Of a DNA stretch of 64,000 nucleotides, positions 45,052 through 54,779 are shown in pieces (the stretch's first letter is position 1; each line of letters opens with the position of its first letter). The position numbers were made by a program, and so were the translations under genes. Under the pieces are notes generated by a model. That model saw nothing but the letters and a program-made list of their open reading frames with translations, was not told the origin of the DNA and ran no database searches. This stretch comes from Scylla paramamosain. Its lineage: Eukaryota; Arthropoda; Malacostraca; Decapoda; Portunidae. Location: positions 11,825,868 to 11,889,867 of the forward strand of contig NC_087183.1 in assembly GCF_035594125.1 (NCBI RefSeq), written 5' to 3'.

Positions 45052-45159
45052 AGCTTGATATTAAATAAGTGCTGTTAATATACAATTCTATCGTTTGTAC
45101 TGTGTTAGGCATTCCTTCCTCTCCCCCACTCTGACTACTTCATGCTACTTATTAATTCT

Positions 45160-46300
45160 TCACATGCCCTCCCTGGCCTAAACCCTCGGAAGGCTTATGG
45201 ACTTGATGGGGTCTTTCCTATTGTTCTCCGAAACTGCGCCTCCGTACTTGCCACCTTGCCTAGTCATACTCTTTCAACTCTGTCAACATCTACCCTTCCT
45301 TCTTGCTGGAAGTTTCCCTACATTCAGCCTGTTCCTAAAAATTGTTACCATTCTAATCCCTCAAACTACCGTCCTATTGCTTTAATTTCCTACCTATCTA
45401 AAGTTTTTGAATCTATCCTCAACACAAAGATTCTTAAACATCTATCACTTCACAACTTTCTATCTGATAGCCAGTATGGGTTCCGTCAAAGCCGCTCTAC
45501 TGGTGATCTTCTGGCTTTCCTTATTGAGTCTTGGTCATCCTCTTTTAGAGATTTTGGTGAAATTTTTGCTGTTGCCCGAGACATATCAAAAGTTTTTGAT
45601 ACAATCTGGCAGGAAGCTTTGATTTCCAAATTACAGGTTCGATTCTTCTCTCTGTTAGTTATAATCTAAACTGGAAACTTCACATCTCACCTAGTTAAAA
45701 CAGCTTCTATAAAGTTAGGCGTTCTGAGACGTCTCCGCCAGTTTTTCTCACCCTTCCAGCTGCTAACTCTGAATGGGGGTCTTATCCGTCCATGTATGGA
45801 AAATGCTTCACATGTGTGGGAGGGTTCCACTTATACCGCTCTTCTAGATAGGGTGGAATCAAAACTTTTCGTCCCGTCAACTCCTCTCCTCTAACTGACT
45901 GTCTTCAGCTTTTTTCTCAACGCCGCAATATTACATCTCTTGCTGTCTTCAACCGGTATTTTCATGCTAACTGTTCTTCTGATCTTGCTAACTGCATGCC
46001 TCCCCTACTTCTGCGGCCTCGCTGCACAAAACTTTCTTCTTTCTCTCATCCCTACTCCGTCCACCTCTCTAAAGCAAGAGTTAACCAGTATTCTCAGTCA
46101 TTCATCCCTGTCTCTAGTAAACTCTGAACTCCCTGCCTACCTTCCTATGACTTGAGCTCCTTCAAGAGGGAGCTTTCAAGACGCTTATCCTTCAATTTTT
46201 GACTACCGCCTAAGACCCTATTCGGGGACTGGTATCTCAGTGGGCTTTTTTCTTTTTTTTTTATTGGATTTTTGTTGCCCTTCGCCGGTGTCCCTCCCAC
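45160..46300 (+). pseudogene. Internally deleted non-LTR retrotransposon (jockey/CR1-like), family 1
   Basis: 45166-45660 encodes the front of a reverse transcriptase: GLNPRKAYGLDGV, then SNPSNYRPIALISYLSKVFE (RT motif 2 region), QYGFRQSRSTGDLLAFL and DISKVFDTIW (motif A with its aspartate). At about 45660-45670 the sequence jumps to NWKLHIS, which normally lies well beyond the catalytic YADD/FADD motif, so motif C is deleted. Downstream, frame-shifted, come LGVLRRLRQFFSPFQLLTLN, GLIRPCMENASHVWEGSTYT and the C-terminal RYFHANCSSDLANCMPP and DLSSFKREL. Frameshifts and stops confirm decay. The 5' part, including endonuclease, is absent. The 3' UTR ends in TTTTTGTTGCCCTTCGCCGG and abuts an (AG)n tract at 46301. 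Confidence 0.88.
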
Positions 46301-46323
46301 AGAGAGAGAGAGAGAGAGAGAGA
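46301..46323. repeat. (AG)n at the 3' boundary of the non-LTR element
   Basis: Short AG tract immediately after the element's 3' UTR. Some non-LTR elements end in simple repeats or insert next to them. Confidence 0.9.
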
Positions 46324-46659
46324 AACGAACAGACCTATACACTAACAAACAGAAACAAACCAAAAGATAGACACATCCACAAACACAAGGACATAAAAAC
46401 AAGGACAGTATATAAAGTTTCTTCCAGCTCGGAGTTACAAATAGCATCCTTTCCCCCATTGCGTTCCCCTGGGTGTGTCTCTTACTGCTGCCCTCCGCGC
46501 TCTCCCCCCGGCGCTGCACTGACAGGCTCGGGGGAGGACACTGTCTCTTGCTACATTATACCATAGCGCCACTCAGCCCACGCCTGCACCAAGGATGGGA
46601 GAAAAATGAACGTATTTGTTGCCATGGTGTTGATGGAGAGTCTGAGGTGTGTTATTAGT

Positions 46660-46920
46660 GGTGTTATTCTTGTTGATGGTGGTGTTTGTAGTAGTAGTAA
46701 CAGTGGTTGTGATGGTAATGGTGGTGATGGTTGGGTAATGGTATTGGTAGTAGTAGTAAAGTCTTTCTCCTTCTCCTCGTCCTCGTCCTCTTTCTCCTTC
46801 TCTTTCTTTCTCGTTTTTCTCCTCCACATAACCGTCATCATCTTTGCTTTTATTATTGCCGCTGTTAAGACCATAATCACCACCACCACCATCACAATCA
46901 TCACCACCACCAGGAACATG
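46660..46920. repeat. Cryptic GGT/AGT and CAC/ATC simple sequence
   Basis: GTGGTGTT/AGTAGTA text at 46660-46770 and ACCACCACCATCACAATC text at 46870-46915 give long open frames on both strands, which I reject as genes. Confidence 0.8.
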
Positions 46921-47235
46921 TCCAACCATAGACCCACAGCCTTCCTGACAGATACCATCATCAGCATCATGGATCCATTTCCAGGCTCGAAAGGAAAGCA
47001 CTTTATGAGAAGAATCACCTGCTGGTTCCGTGACGCACCCCTTACACCCACTGGCGCGCCTCGCAATACTCCACAGGGCATTGACTCGGCGCCGCAAATC
47101 ACCTGTCGCGTCTGGACTTATCTCATTAACCTTGGTATCTGAAAAACATTACCTCGATTCCCTTAATGCAGAGGAGAGGGGGAGTGAACCGTTCCAACTG
47201 GTATTTAGTCCCGTATATAGAAACGCTCTGCTCTC

Positions 47236-47415
47236 ATATTATTGTTTTCCAAGGCCACAGAAATGATTAGCAGAGTTCCCGAGAGTGCTTCTCCTGTTGA
47301 TAATGCAGAAATCCTGTTATTCTGTCACTAATACCATCCTTAAAAACATTTGTCGCCTCAACTAGAGCTTTTTGAAAGTAGTAGAGGTGTGGCGTGGAAG
47401 TGTTTCTGAATATGG
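47236..47415 (-). mobile_element. Short inverted-repeat element (family M), copy D
   Basis: On the minus strand it reads CCATATTCAGAAACACTTCC, then ACGCCACACCTCTACTACTT, GGTATTAGTGACAGAATAAC and TTTCTGCATTATCAACAGG. It is the inverse of copy C on the other side of the non-LTR pseudogene. Confidence 0.8.
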
Positions 47416-47444
47416 GACTTAGTGTAAGTATGCGTTGCTCGTCC

Positions 47445-47495
47445 ACGGGTTGGGTTAGGTTTGGTTAAGTTAGGTTGAGTTGGGTTAAATTAGGT
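47445..47495. repeat. Short TTAGG-type cluster next to copy D
   Basis: GGGTTGGGTTAGGTTTGGTT and related units, an isolated telomere-like patch starting about 30 bp from the end of element copy D. Confidence 0.85.
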
Positions 47496-47959
47496 TATTG
47501 GAATATGGGAGGGAAGTGGCGGGATGAATTGGAAGACAAAAACCGGGATATATTTGCTGCTGTTTCTTGTTATTTACTTTCTTTTTTGTTTTCATTTAAA
47601 AGTGTGTATTTATTCGTGTTTAGAAGAAACCTACTTTGTTTTGTAGCGACTCACTAATGGCCTTGCTTTCTATATTATATCCATTTTTTTTTCTCTCTTT
47701 TTTTTTTTACGTGTATTAAATTTTACATAAGCCATTCTTAACCCTGCTCTCCTAGCTCGGTCCAGCGCATTTCTCGTAATGAATCTTAATATTGTTCCTG
47801 GTAAATTCCTAATCTCTTGTTAGTCGTTAATCCTCTCGCCGCCATTATTTATATTATCCTTTTCCAAAATACACTTAATTTTATATAAACTATTCTTGCC
47901 GACTCCGTCTCATTATGCATTCTCTGTAATAAATTGCTTCCATTCTGTTGACACGTACT

Positions 47960-48059
<100 letters not shown>

Positions 48060-48346
48060 ATGTATAGTTTTCTATTTTTACATTCATCTGGTTTCACATG
48101 AAATCATTCTTACCTTCTGGGCCACTGTATGGTTATAAGTAGTTCTCATCACAAAATTCTTTCATTAAACTGACACCCATTAATTATCTCGCTTCCAGTA
48201 TTTACGTTCTCATTTATCCTTACAATTGCTTTCATATTATTATCTTGCTTTCGCCCACGTTGTCTGCCGTCCAACCCACTCATGCACGTTTTACTTTTAC
48301 TACACTCGTGTCATCTCCATTATTTGAAATCATCCATATCATCTGA

Positions 48347-48351
<5 letters not shown>

Positions 48352-48432
<81 letters not shown>
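48352..48432. repeat. (CT)n microsatellite
   Basis: Perfect tract of 81 bp at the end of the 160-bp array. Confidence 0.97.
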
Positions 48433-48435
<3 letters not shown>

Positions 48436-48949
48436 CTTTGATCCTCAGGTGCATCCTACCTTTTATGTACTTCATTATTAATTGTGTGTACTCTGCGCAA
48501 CCCCCTTACGTTTCATATTTTTATCTTTATGGCTGTGACTTTATTTTTTCATATTTAGCACAGAATAGTATTTTGCAACCCTACAACAGTTTGGACACAA
48601 GCACTCCCTGTTTTCTTCTTGTAGCCTCTAAAATGATATCTCTATCTTAAAATTATTATATTCATAAGCCCCCTGTATTCTCTTGCCCTGTTGTCTACAC
48701 GCACATAACATCTCTCTCTCTCTCTTTCTCTTTTAATTCAGACACCCTTAAATGGTCCAAGTCTCCCCCACCTTCAGATTATCAGTGTTTAACTTGACTT
48801 TGCAATACGTTGTGTAATTTCCTTCCTTTACACTTTTAACTGTTTGCTGGGACTCATATTCATTTGCATCGCCCTCCGTTCTCATGCATGTCTCAAGTTT
48901 CGTTTGCTTTAAGGGTTGTACTGAATCACTCGACTTTTTCTTTGTGCTG

Positions 48950-49150
48950 GTGTGCTCCTCCTCTTACTCGCCGTTGTTGTTGTCGCTGTTGTATTTTTTG
49001 TCATCATCGTTGCCACCGTTGTTGTGTTTGTCGTCGTCGTCATTGTTGTTGCTTTTGTTGTCGTCTTGTCTTTTTCGGCGCATTCATTGTCATTGCCCTC
49101 ATTGTTACCGTCTCTGTCGTCCTTGTCATTATTATTGTTGTCGCCATCAA
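48950..49150. repeat. Cryptic TTGTTGTCGTC simple sequence
   Basis: Scrambled TTG, TCG, TCA and TTA trinucleotides over 200 bp. The overlapping open frames (C/H-rich, V/L-rich, T/N-rich) are artefacts of it. Confidence 0.85.
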
Positions 49151-49408
49151 ACGGGCTCTCCCACATACACGGGGCTTGTTCATTGCCTGTTCTATAATCA
49201 CAGAATGGGAAACTTGCTTCCTGGCCATGGGTGACAAAGGCAAAGTTGCATTTTATTGTATATTTCGATGCAAATTACGTCTGCATTGCCTTTGAAACGA
49301 GACACTGTGATACAAAAATAATCTCCCTTTGATAACACAAGAGGAGGCGGTGAGGCGTTCCTTCATTGTGTTTTCCTTTCTTGTGGTGTTGCGTGTCTTG
49401 GAGAGTCA

Positions 49409-49441
49409 GTGCCGTGCCGTGCCGTGCCGTGCCGTGCCGTG
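49409..49441. repeat. (GTGCC)n pentanucleotide array
   Basis: Six or seven GTGCC units, unusually GC-rich for this window. Confidence 0.95.
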
Positions 49442-49449
49442 GCGCTGTT

Positions 49450-50670
49450 TACACCCGGGCATATCTGAGGAAATCCTGTCCCTAATTAGATCTTTTGAAG
49501 TGTAAATGTGTTGTCGTGGATTTTACTGTGGACTCTGACATTTGTTTACAATAACCTGAGACAGATCCTGGGCGTGGAGAGGAACGGAAACATCAAACAC
49601 TTCACCAGTAAGGTCATAGAAGTTTATTATGTGTTATGGAAGGTTAAGTTAGGTCGAGTCAATTTGGCGACTTCAGATACTGAACAGAAATTGAGTGGCA
49701 GACAGAAACACTTATGTTATGTTATGTTAGGTTAGGTTAGGAAAAGTTGACGACTCTACACTATGAAAAAGCTAAGTGGTATTCAGAATTCTCCCTGAAA
49801 AGTTTACTAACACCTCCTTCACATGAGCGACCAATTCTGAGGATGAATAATACGTGGAAAGCAGCTTCAAAAAGAAAAGAGACTGTGTTCCCCTTCAGTA
49901 TTAACAAAAAAATATTAACAGAATTGTAGTTACAGTAGCGTAAGCGAGTGAGGGGGGGCGTAACATACTCGTAAAACTAGTCGTAATTTACTTACTATGT
50001 AAATGAAAAGAGGCGAGTGTATGTTTCCATCATGTAACAGAGACTCAGTAGAATACAATATGTAATTAAAAGTGCTGTAATTGAGTACCATGGAGCGAAA
50101 ATGTGACATAAAAGTAGATGCAATGTGGCTGTTGAATTGAGGGAATCAAGTGTTATTTTCTCATCATCACGGAGTAGAAATGGAACAGAGTATGTAGTTA
50201 AAGTACAGTAACTAAATAAATGAGACGGAAGTGTAGCGTTTAATACCAGTCGTAATAATGAGTAAAGTTGACTTTTATTTGTTTGCAGTTACTTATTCCC
50301 TTATACGTGCTTCTATAAGAGATACCGAGTGTGTGGAGAAGCAACGCACACTAGGAAACCAAAACACATAACAACCATCATAATGAGTAAAATTCACGCT
50401 CCTGCCTTTTGGTGACTTACTGCTTCCCTTCTCGTAGTCGCTGCTCATTCCCTGTTTAAAGAAGTTGACGGAAAAGATCAAATATTTTCCTTTTGCCGTG
50501 ATTGCTTCGTCTCTTTCCAACAAGGACGGTCTGATATTTGTCTCCTCGCGGCGCTGTCACCCCCACGCCGTCATCACCACCGCCAACCCTTAGACTCGAA
50601 GACTGTACGTTTATTTTGGTGATAGCCGTGGTATCTCCCAAGTTTTGTCGGCTTTATGAAGATAGTAATG
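49450..50670. other. Complex AT-balanced sequence, nothing recognised
   Basis: A small TTAGG cluster (TATGTTATGTTAGGTTAGG, about 49713-49740) is the only repeat. Short frames carry no motif. Phrases such as TGTAATTAAAAGTGC and GTAGTTAAAGTACAGTAA near 50060 and 50190 hint at a decayed duplication. Confidence 0.4.
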
Positions 50671-50673
<3 letters not shown>

Positions 50674-50715
<42 letters not shown>

Positions 50716-50745
50716 TGCGTGCGTGCGTGCGCGTGCGTGCGTGCT
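50674..50745. repeat. (GT)n followed by GCGT units
   Basis: GT tract to 50711, then TGCGTGCG-type tetranucleotides. Confidence 0.95.
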
Positions 50746-50953
50746 GGTGACCTCCGCCACACGCACAGGCGTTTAATTTTGCGGTTAAACAAACGCATCC
50801 CGCTGCGGTACTGAACATCAAAGTGCCGCGGGAGTTACGGAAAGGAAAGGACGAGATTACGAGGCGGCGTTGTGTCATATTACGTCAGTTTTTGCAGCTC
50901 GGGGTTCAGGCCTCCGAAGCTCCGAATAAGTCTTGATGCACTTAAGAAGAACC

Positions 50954-50957
<4 letters not shown>

Positions 50958-50987
<30 letters not shown>
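50958..50987. repeat. (GT)n microsatellite
   Basis: Short perfect GT tract. Confidence 0.95.
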
Positions 50988-50988
<1 letters not shown>

Positions 50989-51655
50989 GGGCTGGTGGTC
51001 ATTTCCCTGTCTGTGAGCGTCAGGTGGCCGCCGCCGTTGCTATTGATCAGTCGCACAACACAATCTTGCGAGTGGCAGGCGGCGGCTGAGTGGCGCTGCT
51101 CCATGCCACAGAAACCTTACTCCCGGGCCTGCACGTCCTGCCTCCGATGACACTTGCACTTAGCGAACTCTTGCCCACTCACTCACTTCTGTTTTCATAC
51201 TTACTTCCCCTCTATTTTTCCGTCTATCTGTCTTGGGTTGGGCCTTCTGTTTTCTCACGGTGTTTCTCTCGTGTGAGTCTCAGTCCTGCGTTACGAGGTC
51301 AGGATTATTACAGGCCCAGGCAGCCGCGGGTTCAGGGTCTTTCATTTACTGGCTCACTCCACAGCAGACGAGACTCAAAGCTCTGAATTATGCAGCTTGT
51401 CTGGTCGCGTTAAATTTTGCTTGTTTTATATATTATACCATTCTTGCCCCTGTCATGTTAAGCGCTTGGATATTAAGAACTGATGGGAATGTATTGTCAG
51501 CTGTTGCAGTAATGGTGGTGGTGAGCATTGATGTGGTGCGGTGGAGTAGTGGTGGTGGAGTGTAAGTGTAGTGGTAATGGGGTGGAATAAGTGGTGTTGT
51601 GAAGGCGTAGTGGTGGAGGTGCAGGAGGTGGAGGAGGTGCAGATAACTGGTTTTA

Positions 51656-51679
51656 CACACACTTACACACACACACACG

Positions 51680-51739
<60 letters not shown>
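51656..51739. repeat. (AC)n microsatellite with ACGC interruption
   Basis: AC tract of about 84 bp, broken once by CGCACGC near 51678. Confidence 0.96.
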
Positions 51740-51740
<1 letters not shown>

Positions 51741-52559
51741 CGCAAACTGGTATGAATTTACCCCCATACCGTCGATTAGGCCGCGGCGTATTTGTGTCTT
51801 TATGCCATGAAAATTGGTCGGGGCTCGCGGGTGATGAAAAAAGTCCACGGCACCACTTTGAACACGGTATTTGCCCGCGCCAATAACACGCACCAGGCCG
51901 ACCGTGTATGGCGCGCCAGATAAAAAGGGAGGCAAGCAAAAAGAAAAAAAAAAAAGATGAAAAAGGAGTAGGATTTATGTTTTCCCTGTATTACTACATT
52001 TTTTTTTATCTCTGCATACGTATGGTGTGTATCTCTGTTATCTCTGCGTGTCTGTCTGTTTTTGTTTGTAGATTTGTCTAACTGATCTGTTTGCGAGTTA
52101 TCTACGAGTGTTTATCTGTCTATCTTTCTAATTGCCTGTTCGCATTTAGAAATACGGATATGTTTGTCTATCTCTTTCATCTCTAATTTTCTTGTCTAAA
52201 TGTGTGTCTATAAATCTATCTTTTAATTTGTCTAACCATTTGACTAACTCTAGTTTGTCCATAATTCTGTCTTTGATCCCGTCAATGTCTGTCTATAAAT
52301 TCTTCTTTGAATCTAACAGCCTTCGTGTCTATAAATTTGTCTGCCCACAAATACTTCGATTAATTTCCTCTTGTGTCTGTTATTCACACTGATTCATTTG
52401 CTGGTTATTAACTCTGAATGAACGACGAGTGGGCAGTGTTGAGAGAGGTCCTTCTCATACATTAGGCTTATCACACCTGCCGCAGGTAACAAGTATTGAT
52501 TAGAATAGCAAGGTGATGTGTTTTGTACCTTTATATCACGTGTGAATTTATCATTTATC

Positions 52560-52840
52560 ACTACTATTATTTCCGCCCCTCACCACCTCCATCACTACCA
52601 CCGCAATCATCACTACCACCATCTCTAACCATCATCACCATCCCCACCATCATCATCATCATCATCGCCACCATCTGCTGCTCATTACTACTATTGTCAA
52701 AACTCATCACCATCATTACCATCACTACTTTCATCACCACAACCATTACTACCATCCATTGCCAGTTACCACCATCACTCGTCAGAACAACTACCGCCCA
52801 TCACCGCCACTATCACCAGCACCATCATCACCATTCATAA
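52560..52840. repeat. Cryptic CATCAC/ACCATC simple sequence, about 280 bp
   Basis: Dense scrambled CAT, CAC and ACC units with a perfect ATC run near 52650-52665. The plus frame reads T/I/H and the minus frame M/V, neither gene-like. Confidence 0.88.
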
Positions 52841-53203
52841 GCCCACAGTGTTGCCGCGAAGTAATTAAGTGACACACGTTCTGTATGTTGATTTACTTAA
52901 CAACCCAAGTGTATGGCGCGGATGTGCATACACTGCCAGCATATTAATGAAGCTGTTTGATAATGAATTGTAATGTTGGGGACGGATGTTCGTAATTTCT
53001 GTCCTTTTTACCCCCCCCCCTGACTTTTTTTTTGCCTGGACATGAGTTTTCCAATTGACTATATATTTTTAAACATTTTTCTCTCTCTATTACACTTTTT
53101 TTTTCTCTGTGACTTCCTGCCGGTTCCGATTCAAATATTTTCCAGAGCAGAAACTGGAATAGGGAATGAATTTTGGAATCTGTATTTGGTATGGTGCTGT
53201 GAT

Positions 53204-53206
<3 letters not shown>

Positions 53207-53237
<31 letters not shown>
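53207..53237. repeat. (GT)n microsatellite
   Basis: Short perfect GT tract. Confidence 0.95.
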
Positions 53238-53241
<4 letters not shown>

Positions 53242-53751
53242 AGTGTGCGTGCAGTTTGAGAATAAAAGCCAAACGCACGGCCATCAGATGTAATAGCACT
53301 CCCAGGTATCCTACACGCTTCATTTGACAAACCGTTTGCGGCAGATCCTCAGAGGCTATCGGTACACAAAACCTTTAAGGAAAGATTGCCTGCTCTAATG
53401 GTGTTTTCCTGCAGCAAAGCGCGCAGCGGGTAAAGAGAAAGAGACAGAGAAAGAGAGACAGGGAAAGAGGGAAAATTATTGCCTAGACACGCATCTCTTT
53501 TACTATTGCTTGCCTTAAAGAGATCGTCAGTGTCGCTGTATTGCGGACTTTAGGTTACAAGGTCGTTCAGGGGTCGTGCAGGGGTCGTTGTGGTCCTTCC
53601 CCGCTGACCTCCTCTCGCGGTGGGTCGCTCGGCGCTTAACGAGTCGTGTCAATTCCAGAGTTGCATCCGTGTTTACCGAGGATCAAATCTGCGTCCGCGG
53701 CGAATTGAAAGTCAGATTGTTGTGAATGACAGTGACCAATGGTGAGTGGAT

Positions 53752-53753
<2 letters not shown>

Positions 53754-53791
<38 letters not shown>
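53754..53791. repeat. (GT)n microsatellite
   Basis: Perfect GT tract. An A21 run lies at about 53889-53910. Confidence 0.95.
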
Positions 53792-53792
<1 letters not shown>

Positions 53793-54349
53793 ACTCCTGT
53801 ATGCTATATGTGTTCATGTGTATGTAGTTTATGTAGATAGTTTTAATGGCATCACATCTTTGTTTTTACGTATGAAAAGCGAAGGGGACGAAAAAAAAAA
53901 AAAAAAAAAATGTGGGAGGAGAGGTAAAAAGCTTGCAAATTTACCTGATACAAGTGATCCAGGAGGCACTGGTACCTTGGCACTTGCTCTCACCTGTGGT
54001 GCAAAGAAACCAGTCGAATGCCTCGGTACATACCTTGATCAAGCGCTGAACAAATCAAGTGAGGGTTTCTGCAGGTGAACGCCAGACCGGGGAAGCTGCA
54101 TCCTCCTCTTCCGTGCATGCGAGGCCGGTGCTGCTACATGAAACGGGTCAGGTGATGGGGTAAGTGTCTGCAGGTGCTCAAGACGACACGGGCCAGCTGC
54201 TGCAATTGACGGAGGCTCCTGTTCATCTTCCCCCTACCTAAATAGAAGGACTGGACAGTGAGTGTGTGTGTGGGGTTGCCTGCTGCTACGTGCACAGACG
54301 ATATGATTCCGTTGACGTGGTGCTGTTAGATCAGTCATTTAGTTAATTC

Positions 54350-54535
54350 ATCCCCCCATCTACCCATCTGTTCATCCATCTGCCCATCCATCCATCCATC
54401 CATTCATCCATCCATACATCTATTTAACTATCCATCTGTCCATACATTCATCATTTCATACATCAATCAGTCAATTAATCAATCAGTCAGTCAGTCAGTC
54501 GATCAATCACTTAGTCAATTACTTAGATAGTTAGA
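54350..54535. repeat. (CATC)n then (AATC/AGTC)n tetranucleotides
   Basis: CATCCATC units to about 54430, then CAATCAGTCAATTAATCAAT and AGTCAGTC units. A similar AATCAGTC patch occurs at 57495-57590. Confidence 0.9.
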
Positions 54536-54779
54536 CATTATCCTGAATACCGTCACGCAGCATATCTCCCCCCTTTCATCACATTAATTGCTTCAAGTCA
54601 TAAAAATAATCGCGAGGTGTGGCTGATATTGTGATGAAAGTGTCAGTTTCCAATCTCAACCCACTACTTAATGTTGGCTGAGAGTGCTAAGATCAGAAAA
54701 AAAAATAAATGAATAAATGAGCAAGTTAAATAAGTAAATAATTGATATCGACAGCTGCTACGGTCACTGGCCAGCCATA

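Noticed and set aside
45640..45660. GGTTCGATTC as a tRNA B box
   Set aside because: It lies inside the reverse transcriptase coding text, has no A box or cloverleaf upstream, and matches the element's own sequence.
46551..47142. Overlapping 170-180-codon frames on both strands
   Set aside because: Driven by ACC/ATC/GGT simple sequence, giving T, V, I, N and S runs.
48864..49295. Cysteine/histidine-rich 143-codon frame resembling a zinc-binding protein
   Set aside because: The C and H residues come from scrambled TTG/TCG/TCA trinucleotides with no regular C-x2-C spacing.
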